Shown one piece after another: positions 37,616-47,110 of a stretch of 64,000 nucleotides of DNA. Under the pieces are notes generated by a model that ran no database searches, was not told the origin of the DNA, and worked only from the letters and a program-made list of their open reading frames with translations. The stretch comes from Sandaracinobacteroides saxicola (lineage in GTDB: Bacteria; Pseudomonadota; Alphaproteobacteria; Sphingomonadales; Sphingomonadaceae), in the NCBI RefSeq assembly GCF_014117445.1, contig NZ_CP059851.1, forward strand, positions 1,178,001-1,242,000. Direction: 5' to 3'. Every line of letters starts with the position of its first letter. The stretch's first letter is position 1. A program made the position numbers and the translations under genes.

Positions 37616-38788
37616 TTGCAGACCGCATTCGACCGCTGGCGCGCCCGTTCGCCCTTCTACGACGAGAGCCACGAGGCCGTCGCCCAGTCCGTCCGCCGTT
37701 TCGTGGAGCGGGAAATCGCACCGCACATCGACCGTTGGGAAGCCGACGGCGAGCTGCCGCGCGAGTTGCATGTGAAGGCCGCCGCCGCCGGCATCCTCGG
37801 CCTCGGCTACCCGGAGGAATGGGGCGGCCATGCCCAGGGCTTCGACATCTTCCACAATTTCACCCAGTCGGAGGAACTGGCGCGCCCGGGTGCCGGCGGG
37901 CTGACAGCCAGCCTGATGACCCACGGCATCGGCCTGCCGCCCATCCTCGCCATGGGCAGCGACGAGCTGAAACGCCGCGTCGCCCCCGCCGTGCTGGCGG
38001 GCGAAAAGATCATCAGCCTGTGCATCACCGAACCGAGCGGCGGCAGCGACGTCGCCGCGCTGAAGACCCGGGCCGAAAAACGCGGCAACCACTGGGTGGT
38101 GAACGGTTCGAAAATGTTCATCACCAGCGGCATGCGCGCGGACTGGCTGACTGTGGCGGTGCGCACCGGCGGCCCCGGGATGGGCGGCATCAGCCTGTTC
38201 CTGATCGAGGCCGACCGGCCGGGCGTCAGCCGCACCCGCCTCGACAAGATGGGCTGGCGCTGCTCCGACACCGCCGCCATTCATTTCGACGATGTCGAAC
38301 TGCCGCCGGAAAACATGATCGGGCCGGAAAATGCCGGCTTCCTGGGCATCATGCGAAACTTCAACAGCGAGCGGCTGGGCATGGCGATGGGCTGCTGCGC
38401 CATGGCGCGGGTGTGCCTGGAGGAGGCCGTTTTGTGGGCACAGCAGCGCGAGACCTTCGGCAAGCCGCTTGTGAAGCACCAGTCGATCCGCATCAAGCTC
38501 GCCGACATGGCGCGGCAGATCGATGCCACCCAGGCCTGGACCGACCAGCTCGCCTGGCAGCACCGCGAGGGCAGGGGCCAGCCCGCCGACTATGCCATGC
38601 TGAAGGTGCAGGCGACCCGCATGCTGGAGGCGGTGGCGCGCGATGCCGCCCAGGTGCTGGGCGGCGCCAGCTACATCACCGGCAGCAAGGTGGAGCGCAT
38701 CTACCGCGAGGTGCGGGTGAACGCCATCGGCGGCGGCAGCGAGGAAATCATGCTCGACCTGGCCGGTCGCCAATTGTTCGGAGGCTGA
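37616..38788 (+). CDS. Acyl-CoA dehydrogenase
   Basis: The 390-residue FAD enzyme has CITEPSGGSDVAALKTRAEK, GSKMFITSGMRADW, RETFGKPLVKHQSIRIKLAD and QVLGGASYITGSKVERIYRE. It resembles long-chain or branched acyl-CoA dehydrogenases; the substrate is not clear. The start is placed at TTG 37616 because GGGGAGG lies eight bases before it, and the longer upstream frame carries no family sequence. The SDR gene follows after one base, so the two are co-transcribed. Confidence 0.9.
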   Translation: MQTAFDRWRARSPFYDESHEAVAQSVRRFVEREIAPHIDRWEADGELPRELHVKAAAAGILGLGYPEEWGGHAQGFDIFHNFTQSEELARPGAGGLTASLMTHGIGLPPILAMGSDELKRRVAPAVLAGEKIISLCITEPSGGSDVAALKTRAEKRGNHWVVNGSKMFITSGMRADWLTVAVRTGGPGMGGISLFLIEADRPGVSRTRLDKMGWRCSDTAAIHFDDVELPPENMIGPENAGFLGIMRNFNSERLGMAMGCCAMARVCLEEAVLWAQQRETFGKPLVKHQSIRIKLADMARQIDATQAWTDQLAWQHREGRGQPADYAMLKVQATRMLEAVARDAAQVLGGASYITGSKVERIYREVRVNAIGGGSEEIMLDLAGRQLFGG

Positions 38789-38789
38789 A

Positions 38790-39572
38790 ATGATCGACTA
38801 CAGCGGGCAGGTTGCGCTGGTGACCGGCGGTGCGTCGGGCATCGGCCTGGCGCTCGGGCGGGCACTTTGCGCAAGGGGTGCGCGCGTGGTGCTGGCGGAT
38901 ATCGCCCCTGAACTGGATGCGGTCGCGGCTGGCATGCGCGCCGTCCACGCCGACCTCGCCGATCCCGCCACTGCCGAACGGCTCGTCGCCGACATCTACG
39001 CAACCGAGGGCCGGCTGGACCTCATCGCCTCGAACGCCGGCGTTGGCTATCGCAAGCGGCTGTTGAAGGCGGATTTCAGCGACCCCGCCATCGCCCGCCT
39101 GTTCGAGATCAACAGCTTCGCTGCCTTCCGCTTCGCCCAGGCCTGGCTGCCGCGCCTCGAATCCGCCGGGCAGCACGGCCGCCTGCTGATCACCGGCAGC
39201 GAGAACAGCCTGTCGGTGCCCGACGCCGTCCGCCGCTTCTGGCTCGGTCTCTACGCCGCGTCGAAACACAGCGTCCTCATCCTCGCCGAATGGCTGCGCG
39301 AGGAGCTGGAGGCCAACGGCGCGCCGCTGACGCTGCACATGCTGCTGCCCGGCGGGGTCTATACCGGCATGACCAGAGACGGCCTGCCCGCCGACCCCGC
39401 ACAATGGCCGCCGCACATGGGCATCATCACGCCGGAACGCTGCGCCGACATCGCGCTGGCGGGAATCGATGCCGATCGTTTCCACATTCCCACCCACCCG
39501 CATCTCGCCGACGACATGCGCGCCCGCGCGGAATCGGTCGCGCAAACGCTCGATCTGCTCGCTTTGCGCTGA
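38790..39572 (+). CDS. Short-chain dehydrogenase/reductase
   Basis: The 260-residue SDR protein has the nucleotide motif TGGASGIG (12-19), SNAGVG (81-86), and catalytic Tyr155 and Lys159 in YAASK. The Asp at the end of the second strand (VLADIA) favours NAD over NADP. It begins one base after the acyl-CoA dehydrogenase and probably acts in the same acyl or alcohol oxidation pathway, though its substrate is not known. Confidence 0.9.
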   Translation: MIDYSGQVALVTGGASGIGLALGRALCARGARVVLADIAPELDAVAAGMRAVHADLADPATAERLVADIYATEGRLDLIASNAGVGYRKRLLKADFSDPAIARLFEINSFAAFRFAQAWLPRLESAGQHGRLLITGSENSLSVPDAVRRFWLGLYAASKHSVLILAEWLREELEANGAPLTLHMLLPGGVYTGMTRDGLPADPAQWPPHMGIITPERCADIALAGIDADRFHIPTHPHLADDMRARAESVAQTLDLLALR

Positions 39573-39605
39573 CAAATGCCCTCCGCGTCCCTATGTGGGC
39601 GCGCA

Positions 39606-40502
39606 ATGACCCAGAGCACGCACCGCCCGTTCGCCCCGGCCAAGGCCGAGGCGCCCATCGCCGCCAACCCCACCCCCACCGCGCAGACCGAACATCCGGC
39701 CTATCGCCTGGCCTTCCAGGACCATGATTTCCTGCTGCGGGATGACCTGCGCCCGGTACGCTTCCAGCTCGAGCTGATGAAGCCCGAGCTGCTGCTGCAG
39801 GAGGCGCGGATCAATTCCACCTTCGTCTTCTACGGCTCCGCCCGCATTCCGTCTCCCGAGGAAGCCGACGCTCTGCTCGCCGCCGCGACGCCCGAAACCC
39901 GCGCCATCGCCGAAAGCCTGGTCGCCAAGTCGCGCTACTATGGCATCGCCCGCGAACTCGCCCATCTTGCCAGCACGCAGCCGCCGCGCGCCGACGGCAC
40001 GCGCGACTTCGTCGTCTGCTCCGGCGGCGGCCCCAGCATCATGGAGGCGGCGAACCGCGGCGCCTGGGAGGCGCAGGCGCCCTCCATCGGCCTCAACATC
40101 GTGCTGCCGTTCGAGCAGCTGCCGAACCCCTATGTCACGCCCGGCCTCAGCGTGCAGTTCCACTATTTCGCGCTCAGGAAGATGCACTTTCTGATGCGCG
40201 CCCGCGCCGTCGCCGTTTTCCCCGGCGGTTTCGGCACCTTCGACGAACTGTTCGAGCTGCTGACGCTGGTGCAGACCGGCAAGATGAAGGCGGTGCCGAT
40301 CCTGCTCTATGGCCGCGACTTCTGGAACCGGGTGGTGAATTTCCGGGCCCTGGCGGAGGAGGGGGTGATCTCCCCCGCCGACCTCGAGCTGTTCCGCATC
40401 GTCGAAACCGCGGAGGAAGGCTGGGAGATCGTGCGCTCCGCCTCGGCGCCCGCGATCGTGCCACCCGCCGATGATCCGGCGCCGGTGGCGGACGGCAGCT
40501 GA
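39606..40502 (+). CDS. LOG family protein (nucleotide 5'-monophosphate phosphoribohydrolase-like)
   Basis: LOG proteins remove ribose 5-phosphate from nucleotide monophosphates, including cytokinin ribotides. The 298-residue protein has VVCSGGGPSIMEAANRGA and the catalytic PGGFGTFDELFE (206-217), with the Arg and Glu needed for activity. The N-terminal 60 residues are an extension beyond the core. An older annotation would be 'lysine decarboxylase', which the family is not. The start is taken at ATG 39606. Confidence 0.88.
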   Translation: MTQSTHRPFAPAKAEAPIAANPTPTAQTEHPAYRLAFQDHDFLLRDDLRPVRFQLELMKPELLLQEARINSTFVFYGSARIPSPEEADALLAAATPETRAIAESLVAKSRYYGIARELAHLASTQPPRADGTRDFVVCSGGGPSIMEAANRGAWEAQAPSIGLNIVLPFEQLPNPYVTPGLSVQFHYFALRKMHFLMRARAVAVFPGGFGTFDELFELLTLVQTGKMKAVPILLYGRDFWNRVVNFRALAEEGVISPADLELFRIVETAEEGWEIVRSASAPAIVPPADDPAPVADGS

Positions 40503-40512
40503 CCGCCAGCCG

Positions 40513-40534
40513 CCGCGAAGACTATTTCGCGGCT
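40513..40534. terminator. Bidirectional hairpin between LOG and cytochrome c genes
   Basis: GCCGCGAA and TTCGCGGC form a perfect eight-pair stem with a six-base loop that contains the cytochrome gene's stop codon. It lies 10 bases after the LOG gene stop. There is no T-run on either strand. Confidence 0.35.
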
Positions 40535-41166
40535 GCTTCCGCGGGGGCTGCTTCCGCCGCGGGCGCCGCGTCCGCTGCCGCCGCTTCGGCGGGTGCCGCC
40601 TCTGCCGGGGCCGCGGCCTCGGCCGGCACCGGGGGCAGCGGCTGCGGGTTGTCGCTCATCTTGTTCATGTACACCAGGATGTCGGCGCGATCCTGCGGCT
40701 TGGAAAGCCCGGCGAAGCTCATCTTGTTGCCCGGGATATAGGCCTTGGGCGCCTTGATCCACTGGTTCATGCTGTCCCAGTCCCAGATCTTGCCCTTGGT
40801 GGCCAGCATCGCGTCGGAGTAGCCGAAGCCCGCCATGTGCGCGTGCGACAGGCCCTTCACCCCCCACAGGTTGGGGCCGATGCCGTTCTTGCCGCCCTTT
40901 TCGATGGTGTGGCAGGCGGCGCACTTCTTGAACTGCGCCTCGCCCCGCGCCGCGTCCGCGGTCGCCAGATAGAAGGCGATCGGCTTTTCCGCTTCCGCCG
41001 CCGGCGCCTCGGCGCTCGCCTCGACCTCCACGCCCTCCACCACATAGGCGGGCTTCGCCAGCGGTTTCGGGTTGAACACATAGCCCGTCAGGATCGACAG
41101 CCCCAGGATCGCAACCGCCGCAGCCAGCACCCAACCGGCGATCTTGTTCCACTCGTAACTGTCCAC
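40522..41166 (-). CDS. Membrane-anchored class I cytochrome c (CycM-like)
   Basis: The 214-residue protein has a short cytoplasmic N terminus, an uncleaved membrane helix (residues about 9-30), a linker, then a c-type cytochrome domain with haem motif CAACH (82-86) and axial Met149 in GNKMSFAG. A C-terminal tail of about 40 residues is almost only Ala, Glu and Pro. CycM-type cytochromes carry electrons from the bc1 complex to the terminal oxidase. It starts with GTG 41166 and is divergent from pheA. Confidence 0.92.
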   Translation of the reverse strand: MDSYEWNKIAGWVLAAAVAILGLSILTGYVFNPKPLAKPAYVVEGVEVEASAEAPAAEAEKPIAFYLATADAARGEAQFKKCAACHTIEKGGKNGIGPNLWGVKGLSHAHMAGFGYSDAMLATKGKIWDWDSMNQWIKAPKAYIPGNKMSFAGLSKPQDRADILVYMNKMSDNPQPLPPVPAEAAAPAEAAPAEAAAADAAPAAEAAPAEAAAK

Positions 41167-41306
41167 TGATGGCCTCCGGAAAATCTGCCCTGTTCGAAAC
41201 GCGAGCCGCTTTAGGAAAGGCCGCCCGCCTTGGCAAGGCAAGCGGTGTCTGCAAAAGGTCGCAGCCACGCTTGCCGTCCGCGTCAAGCCGCGCCACAAGC
41301 GCCGCG

Positions 41307-42191
41307 ATGAGCAGCTATCCCGCCCCCGCCCGCGCGCTTGTGGACGCCATGACCGCCGCCGCCGCCGCCGAACCGGCGCGCGCCGTCGCCTTCCAGGGCG
41401 CGCCCGGCGCCTATTCGCACCAGGCCGTGCGCGAGGCCCTGCCGGACGCACTGCCGCTGCCCTGCTTCAGCTTCGAGGAAGCGGTCGACGCCGTCATCGA
41501 GGGCCGCGCCGCCCGTGCCATGCTGCCGGTTGAGAACAACCTTCACGGCCGCGTCGCCGACGTGCATGTGCTGCTGCCCGAATCCGGCCTCGCCGTCGTC
41601 GGCGAGCACAGCGTCAAGGTCGAACATTGCCTGCTCGGCCTGCCCGGCACCACGATCGCCGGCATCCGCACCGCCATGAGCCACCCACAGGCGCTCGGCC
41701 AGACCCGCAAGACCTGCAAGCGCCTGGGCCTGCGCCAGCAGAGCGCCGCCGACACCGCCGCCAGCGCCGCCGCCATCGTGGAGGCGGGCGATCCCACCGT
41801 TGCCGCCATCGCCAGCCGCCTCGCCGCCGAGCTTTACGGCTGCACCATCCTCCTCGAGAACATCCAGGACCAGGACAGCAACACCACCCGCTTCCTGCTG
41901 CTGCAACCCACTGCCGTCGAACCCGCGGCGGACGCCCCCGTCAAGACCATGCTGGTGTTCGAGGTGAAGCATATCCCCGCCGCGCTGTTCAAGGCGCTGG
42001 GCGGCTTCGCCACCAACGGCGTCAACATCAGCCGGCTGGAAAGCCACCTGGTCGGCAATTTCAGCGGCGCCGCGTTCCTGCTCGATATAGAGGGTCACCC
42101 GCGCGACCCCGCCGTCGCCCGCGCGCTGGAGGAACTCGCCTTCCATTCCAAATGGGTGCGGCTGCTCGGCAGCTGGGCGCTAAAGGGTTAA
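41307..42191 (+). CDS. pheA: Prephenate dehydratase
   Basis: The enzyme makes phenylpyruvate from prephenate for phenylalanine synthesis. The 294-residue protein is monofunctional: a catalytic domain (AFQGAPGAYSHQA near residue 30, the TRF motif at 194-196) and a C-terminal regulatory ACT domain from about 213. The ACT motif reads LESHLVGN where the family usually has ESRP, so Phe inhibition may differ. I start at ATG 41307; a longer frame from 41169 has no family sequence and would overlap the promoter of the divergent cytochrome gene. Confidence 0.94.
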   Translation: MSSYPAPARALVDAMTAAAAAEPARAVAFQGAPGAYSHQAVREALPDALPLPCFSFEEAVDAVIEGRAARAMLPVENNLHGRVADVHVLLPESGLAVVGEHSVKVEHCLLGLPGTTIAGIRTAMSHPQALGQTRKTCKRLGLRQQSAADTAASAAAIVEAGDPTVAAIASRLAAELYGCTILLENIQDQDSNTTRFLLLQPTAVEPAADAPVKTMLVFEVKHIPAALFKALGGFATNGVNISRLESHLVGNFSGAAFLLDIEGHPRDPAVARALEELAFHSKWVRLLGSWALKG

Positions 42192-42227
42192 TCGACCCGG
42201 CCGTTTCTTCCTGTCGGAAGGAACCGC

Positions 42228-44669
42228 ATGTCAGCCCTGTTCAAACCCCCCGTCGCCACCGAACAGAATGTGCACTGGCGCGAAATGTTTGGTCTTGCCA
42301 ACGACAACCCAGCCTTCTGGGACCGCGTCCGCGCGCAGCAGGTGAACTTCCTCACCCGCTACTTCCCCATGAATCTTGTCATCATGCTGGCCAACGGTGC
42401 GATGGTACTGCTGCTGCTCGGGCCGCTCGGCGATCCGCGGTTCGTGACGGGGTGGACCATATCGGTCGGACTGCTGGCGCTTTGGTGGCTACGCGGCCTT
42501 TGGAAAATGCAGCAATCCGGCCTGCCAACCGATGTCCCACGCCGGGAGCTCGCCAAAATCTCCATCGAACTGTTGTTGATGGGGGTGCTCTGGGGCAGCC
42601 TTGCACTGCACTTCATGCCGTTCGTCGAAGGCGCGCACAAGGCCATGCTCATCGCACTCATGTTCTGCGCACTGGGCGTCTGCGCCTTCACCACCGCCAT
42701 CATGCCACTCGGCGCGCTGGCGCTGGGGCTACCGATCTTCGGCATGACCTTCATTGCGCTGGTAGGCCGCAACGACAATGTCCAGTTCGGCCTGGAAATC
42801 ATCCTCGCCAGCTTTGCCGCGGTCATCACACGTGGTGTCCTTCTCACCAGCTTTGCCTTTATCGCCAGGCTGAAGACAGCCAATGACCTGGCCGAGCGTG
42901 AAGAGGTGATCCGCCTCCTGCTTAACGAGTATGAGACCAACGGCAGCGACTGGCTGTTCGAACTGGATCGCAACGGCGCGCTTACATTCGTCTCCACGCG
43001 TCTTGCGCAGGCCGCTGGTCAGGATGAAGCAGCGCTGCTCGGCCGTACGCTCCCCGATCTCCTCGCCGAACAAGGGGCCGCGAAGGCTCTCGCTGCTCAC
43101 TTGGCCGCGGGCCAATCTTTCCGCGATGTACAGGTCCCCGTGCGAATCGGCGACGAAACCCATTGGTGGTCGCTCTCTGCTACCCCCAAGCGCGATCGCA
43201 ACGGTGGCTATCGCGGTGTCGGCCGAGACGTCACACAACAATATCGCAGCGCGGAACGCATCAACCAACTGGCTACGTTCGATCCGCTGACCGGCCTCGT
43301 CAACCGCCGCCTGGTCCATGCCCGGCTCGGTGATTCGCTCGCTCGCGCCGCCCATGTCGCCTTGCTTTTCGTCGATCTCGATCGTTTCAAGGCCGTCAAC
43401 GACAGCCTGGGCCATGGCGCCGGCGACGCACTGCTGGTGGAGGTCGCGACGAGGCTGCGCGTCGCGGCGGGGCCGAAGGCGACCGTCGGCCGTCTCGGTG
43501 GCGATGAGTTCGCCGTCGTTCTGACCGGCATCGATGCGCTGCCGGCCGTGCGCATCGCCGAAACCATCATCGCCAGCCTTTCGCAGCCCTACCAACTGGG
43601 CGATGTTACCCCCGCCATTATCGGTGCCAGCGTCGGGCTTGCAGTCGGCCCGCATGATGGCGCCACGGTCGAGGACCTGCTCCGCGCCGCCGACCTCGCC
43701 CTCTACGAAGCGAAGGCCCATGGCCGCGGCCAGGTCCGCAGCTATGATCGCGCCATGCACCAAGCCGCCGAGGAGCGCCGATCGCTCGAACTTGACCTAC
43801 GCCAGGCGCTCGACCGTGGCGAACTGTGGCTGGCTTTTCAACCGATCGTGGACGCGCATGACGAGCATCTCACAGGCTTCGAAGCGCTATTGCGCTGGAC
43901 CCACCCCCAGCGTGGCAACATCCCCCCTGGCGTGTTCGTGCCGCTGGCTGAGGAAACCGGCCTCATCGACCGCATCGGCCAATGGGTGCTGCATGAGGCC
44001 TGTGTCACAGCCGCGGGTTGGGCCACGCCGCTGACGCTCTCCGTCAACCTGTCACCCCGCCAGTTTGACAATCCGCAGCTGCCGACGATCGTCCGCAATG
44101 CGCTCGATGTCTCCGGCCTGACGCCGTCGCGGCTCGAACTGGAGGTGACCGAAGGCCTTTTCCTCGCGGACCGCGCCCCCACGCTCGCCATGCTGGCGGA
44201 GCTTCAGGCGCTTGGCGTCGGCTTCGCGCTCGACGATTTCGGCACCGGCTACTCCTCGCTCGGCTACCTCCAGACGCTCGCCTTCAACCGCATCAAGATC
44301 GACCGCAGCTTCGTCGCCGGCTGCGCACATGACCGTGGCGAGAGCGTCGCCATCGTCCAGGCCATCGTCGCGCTCGCCAACCGGCTCGGCATGGACACCA
44401 CCGCCGAGGGCACCGAGACCCGCGACGAATATGAGGCGATGCGGGCGCTCGGCTGCGGCCACATGCAGGGCTATCTGTTCGGCCGGCCGATGTCCGCCAC
44501 GGATGCCGCCGCGCTTGCCGGGGGCACGCTGCCGCTCAGTCGTTCGCGGCCCGCGTGGGCAGCCCTTCCGCCACCCACGCCGCCAGCAGGTGATGGGCAA
44601 TCGCCATCGGCGGCGGTGCCATCCAGCTTCCCGTTCCCGCCAAGGCAGCGGCAACTTCAGCCCGGCTGA
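42228..44669 (+). CDS. Membrane GGDEF-EAL cyclic-di-GMP protein with PAS domain
   Basis: The 813-residue protein has five or six N-terminal membrane helices (residues about 45-210), a PAS-like domain (about 235-345), a GGDEF domain with intact GGDEF at 424-428, and an EAL domain with EAL at 552-554. EVTEGLF, DDFGTGYSS, KIDRSFV and EGTET are present, so both synthesis and breakdown of c-di-GMP are possible. A 40-residue Pro-rich tail after the EAL domain overlaps the convergent nudC gene by 134 bases. A ribosome binding site (GGAAGGAA) precedes the ATG. Codon use is less GC-biased than that of flanking genes. Confidence 0.93.
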   Translation: MSALFKPPVATEQNVHWREMFGLANDNPAFWDRVRAQQVNFLTRYFPMNLVIMLANGAMVLLLLGPLGDPRFVTGWTISVGLLALWWLRGLWKMQQSGLPTDVPRRELAKISIELLLMGVLWGSLALHFMPFVEGAHKAMLIALMFCALGVCAFTTAIMPLGALALGLPIFGMTFIALVGRNDNVQFGLEIILASFAAVITRGVLLTSFAFIARLKTANDLAEREEVIRLLLNEYETNGSDWLFELDRNGALTFVSTRLAQAAGQDEAALLGRTLPDLLAEQGAAKALAAHLAAGQSFRDVQVPVRIGDETHWWSLSATPKRDRNGGYRGVGRDVTQQYRSAERINQLATFDPLTGLVNRRLVHARLGDSLARAAHVALLFVDLDRFKAVNDSLGHGAGDALLVEVATRLRVAAGPKATVGRLGGDEFAVVLTGIDALPAVRIAETIIASLSQPYQLGDVTPAIIGASVGLAVGPHDGATVEDLLRAADLALYEAKAHGRGQVRSYDRAMHQAAEERRSLELDLRQALDRGELWLAFQPIVDAHDEHLTGFEALLRWTHPQRGNIPPGVFVPLAEETGLIDRIGQWVLHEACVTAAGWATPLTLSVNLSPRQFDNPQLPTIVRNALDVSGLTPSRLELEVTEGLFLADRAPTLAMLAELQALGVGFALDDFGTGYSSLGYLQTLAFNRIKIDRSFVAGCAHDRGESVAIVQAIVALANRLGMDTTAEGTETRDEYEAMRALGCGHMQGYLFGRPMSATDAAALAGGTLPLSRSRPAWAALPPPTPPAGDGQSPSAAVPSSFPFPPRQRQLQPG

Positions 44670-45447
44670 CCCAGCGCGCCTCCTCGATCTCCTCGCCGTC
44701 GATCGCCAGCTCGAAACCGTCGGCATCGGCGAAGGCGCCGATCATCAGGCTCGACGGAAAAGGCCAGGGCTGGCTGCCGACATAGCGCACGTTGGAGGTG
44801 CGGATGCCCGCCTCCTCGTGCAGCTCGCGCATCACCGCCTCCTCCAGCGATTCGCCCGGCTCCACAAACCCCGCCAGCGCCGAGAAAAAGCCCTTGGGGA
44901 AGCGCGGCTGCCGGCCCACCAGCGCCAGGTCCTCGCGCAGCGCCAGCATGATGGCGACCGGATCGGTGCGCGGAAAATGCTCGGCGCCGCAGCCGCCGCA
45001 TTCCCGCGAATAGCCGGCCTTCGCCGGCTTCGTCTCCGCGCCGCAATTGGCGCAAAAGCGGTGCCGCGCATGCCAGTCGAGCAGCGAGCGCGCCTGCGCC
45101 ACGATCGCCGCCCGCCCGTCCGCCAGCCGCATGGCCACCGCCCGCGCATCCACCAGCTCGGCGTCGAAATCCTCGATGATCTCCTTCGCCGGGCCGGAAA
45201 CCGCGAAACGCGGCGCGCCGTCCGCGTCCAGCCCCAGGAACACGCCCGGCCCGTCCGGAATCTCGCTGCGCCGCGCCCAGAACAGGTCGAACCCGGCGCG
45301 GCTCACGTCGATCACCGGCCGCAGCTCGTCGAGCACCAGCCAGCGCGCCGCCGGGTGCATGCGCGCCACGGCGACCGCCTCGGCATCGCGGCGGATATGG
45401 TCGGCGCGGTCGAGCGGCGACCCGGTGAACCCCATCATCACTGTCAT
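44536..45447 (-). CDS. nudC: NADH pyrophosphatase (NudC-type Nudix hydrolase)
   Basis: NudC cleaves NADH and removes NAD caps from RNA. The 303-residue protein has an N-terminal domain, a zinc ribbon (CANCGAE and CGGCGAE), and a Nudix box GFVEPGESLEEAVMRELHEE. It is followed by SQPWPFPSSLMIGA, the SQPWPFPxS signature of NADH pyrophosphatases. Its ATG overlaps the mutY stop. The 3' end overlaps the tail of the GGDEF-EAL gene. Confidence 0.94.
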   Translation of the reverse strand: MTVMMGFTGSPLDRADHIRRDAEAVAVARMHPAARWLVLDELRPVIDVSRAGFDLFWARRSEIPDGPGVFLGLDADGAPRFAVSGPAKEIIEDFDAELVDARAVAMRLADGRAAIVAQARSLLDWHARHRFCANCGAETKPAKAGYSRECGGCGAEHFPRTDPVAIMLALREDLALVGRQPRFPKGFFSALAGFVEPGESLEEAVMRELHEEAGIRTSNVRYVGSQPWPFPSSLMIGAFADADGFELAIDGEEIEEARWVSRAEVAAALAGTGSWMAPPPMAIAHHLLAAWVAEGLPTRAAND

Positions 45448-46484
45448 GGCTCCAGCCCCAAGCATGGCGCCCGCCGCGCCGCAAGCACCGCGTCCGCCGC
45501 CCTCGCAAAAAGCGTCGGCAGGCCAGCGTCGGCCAGCCGCGCCACCGGCCACCATTCGCCCGCCAGTGCCGGCCGCACCGGCAGCGTCGCCGCCAGCACC
45601 CGCAGCCGCAGTTCGAAATGGGTGAAGCCATGCGTCACCCGCGCCGCCTCCCGCCACGGGGCAGGGCAGGGCGGCTCCCCCGGTTCGCCGCGCCAGCCGT
45701 CGGAGGGCAGCGCCGGCATGCCCCCCAGCAGGCCCTTCGCCGGGCGCCGCACCAGCAGCACCGCCCCGTCCACCTCCAGCCACCAGGCGAGGCCGTCGCG
45801 CACCGGCCGTTCGCGCTTCGCCGCCTTCACCGGAAAATCCGTCTCCCGTCCCAATGCATGCGCCACGCACCCCTGCGCCAGCGGGCAGAGATCGCAGCGT
45901 GGGGCACGCGGCGTGCAGACGGTCGCGCCCAGGTCCATCATCGCCTGCGCGAAATCCCCCGGCCGATCCGCCGGCGTCTGCGGGTCGAGCGCCGCGCGCA
46001 ACCGCGTCCTCGCCGCCGGCAGGGGCGCATCCACCGCGGCCAGCCGCGCCACCACCCGCTCCACATTGCCGTCCAGCACCAGCGCCCGTTCCCCGAACGC
46101 GATCGCCGCCACCGCCGCCGCGGTATAGTCGCCCACGCCCGGCAGCGCCCGCAACCCCGCCGCCTCGCGCGGAAACCCGCCCGCCGCCACCACCGCCCGC
46201 GCCGCCGCCAGCATGTTGCGGGCGCGCGCATAATAACCCAGCCCCGCCCATTCCCGCATCACATCGGCATCGTCGGCCGCCGCCAGCGCCTCCACCGTCG
46301 GCCAGCGCGCCAGGAAGGCGGCAAAGCGCGGCGCCACCGTCGCCACCGTCGTCTGCTGCAACATCACCTCGCTCAGCCAGACGCGATAGGGTTCGGGCGG
46401 CGGCGTCCCCGGCGGACTGCGCCAGGGCAGCACGCGCGCATGGACGTCGTACCAGGCGAGCAATGTGGCGGCATGGACAGTCAC
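45444..46484 (-). CDS. mutY: A/G-specific adenine glycosylase
   Basis: MutY removes adenine paired with 8-oxoguanine. The 346-residue protein has WLSEVMLQQTTVATV, the helix-hairpin-helix LPGVGDYTAAAVAA with catalytic Asp in VLDGNVERVVAR, and the iron-sulfur Cys pattern CTPRAPRCDLCPLAQGC. A C-terminal Nudix-like domain recognises 8-oxoG. GTG 46484 (TVHAATLLAWYDVHAR) gives the family-typical N terminus; an ATG 33 bases upstream would overlap the divergent DciA-like gene. Confidence 0.94.
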   Translation of the reverse strand: MTVHAATLLAWYDVHARVLPWRSPPGTPPPEPYRVWLSEVMLQQTTVATVAPRFAAFLARWPTVEALAAADDADVMREWAGLGYYARARNMLAAARAVVAAGGFPREAAGLRALPGVGDYTAAAVAAIAFGERALVLDGNVERVVARLAAVDAPLPAARTRLRAALDPQTPADRPGDFAQAMMDLGATVCTPRAPRCDLCPLAQGCVAHALGRETDFPVKAAKRERPVRDGLAWWLEVDGAVLLVRRPAKGLLGGMPALPSDGWRGEPGEPPCPAPWREAARVTHGFTHFELRLRVLAATLPVRPALAGEWWPVARLADAGLPTLFARAADAVLAARRAPCLGLEP

Positions 46485-46510
46485 GCGCCCGCCATGGCAT
46501 GACGCCGGCG

Positions 46511-47011
46511 ATGGCAAAACCCCCGAAACCCGCCGAGCCCCGCGCCAACCGCGCCCGCGCCGTGGGCGAGATGGTGGGCGCCGTCGGCGGCGTCGCGTTC
46601 CGGCGCTTCGGTTTCGCCCAGGCGCAGCTGATCGGCCGCTGGCGGGAGGTGGTCGGCCCGGTCTATGCCCGCTGGACCCTGCCGGAGGGGCTGCGCTTCC
46701 CGACCGGCCAGAAGAGCGGCGGGACGCTGACCATCCGTGTCGATGGCCCCTTTGCGCCGCAGTTGCAGCATGTCGCCCCCGCGATCATCGAACGCTGCAA
46801 CCGCATCTTCGGCTATGCCGCGGTGGCACGGTTGCGCCTGGTGCAGGGCAGCGTCGCGCAGCCCGAAATCCCCCCGGCGCCCGTGGCGCAGACGCCCCCC
46901 GTCGCCATGCCCGGCGGCCTGCGGCCGATCCGCAACGAGGGGCTGCGCGCCTCGCTGGAAGCGCTCGCCGCCGAAGTCGCCACCAAGTCCGGGCCGCCGG
47001 TGATCAAATAG
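46511..47011 (+). CDS. DciA-like (DUF721) protein
   Basis: DUF721/DciA proteins bind the replicative helicase DnaB and help load it at the origin. The 166-residue protein has the DUF721 pattern VGAVGGVAFRRFGFAQAQLI and GRWREVVGPVYA followed by LTIRVDGPFAPQLQHVAPAI. The C-terminal third is Pro/Ala-rich and variable. It is divergent from mutY, a gene pair seen in other alphaproteobacteria. Confidence 0.82.
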   Translation: MAKPPKPAEPRANRARAVGEMVGAVGGVAFRRFGFAQAQLIGRWREVVGPVYARWTLPEGLRFPTGQKSGGTLTIRVDGPFAPQLQHVAPAIIERCNRIFGYAAVARLRLVQGSVAQPEIPPAPVAQTPPVAMPGGLRPIRNEGLRASLEALAAEVATKSGPPVIK

Positions 47012-47110
47012 CGGCGCTGTCCCGCGCTTTGCCCCGGCAACGCCGACAGGCGCGGTTGAAAGCCCCGCCCGCCCGGCCTATGTCCGGACCACAGAATCGA
47101 AGGGGCCGTG

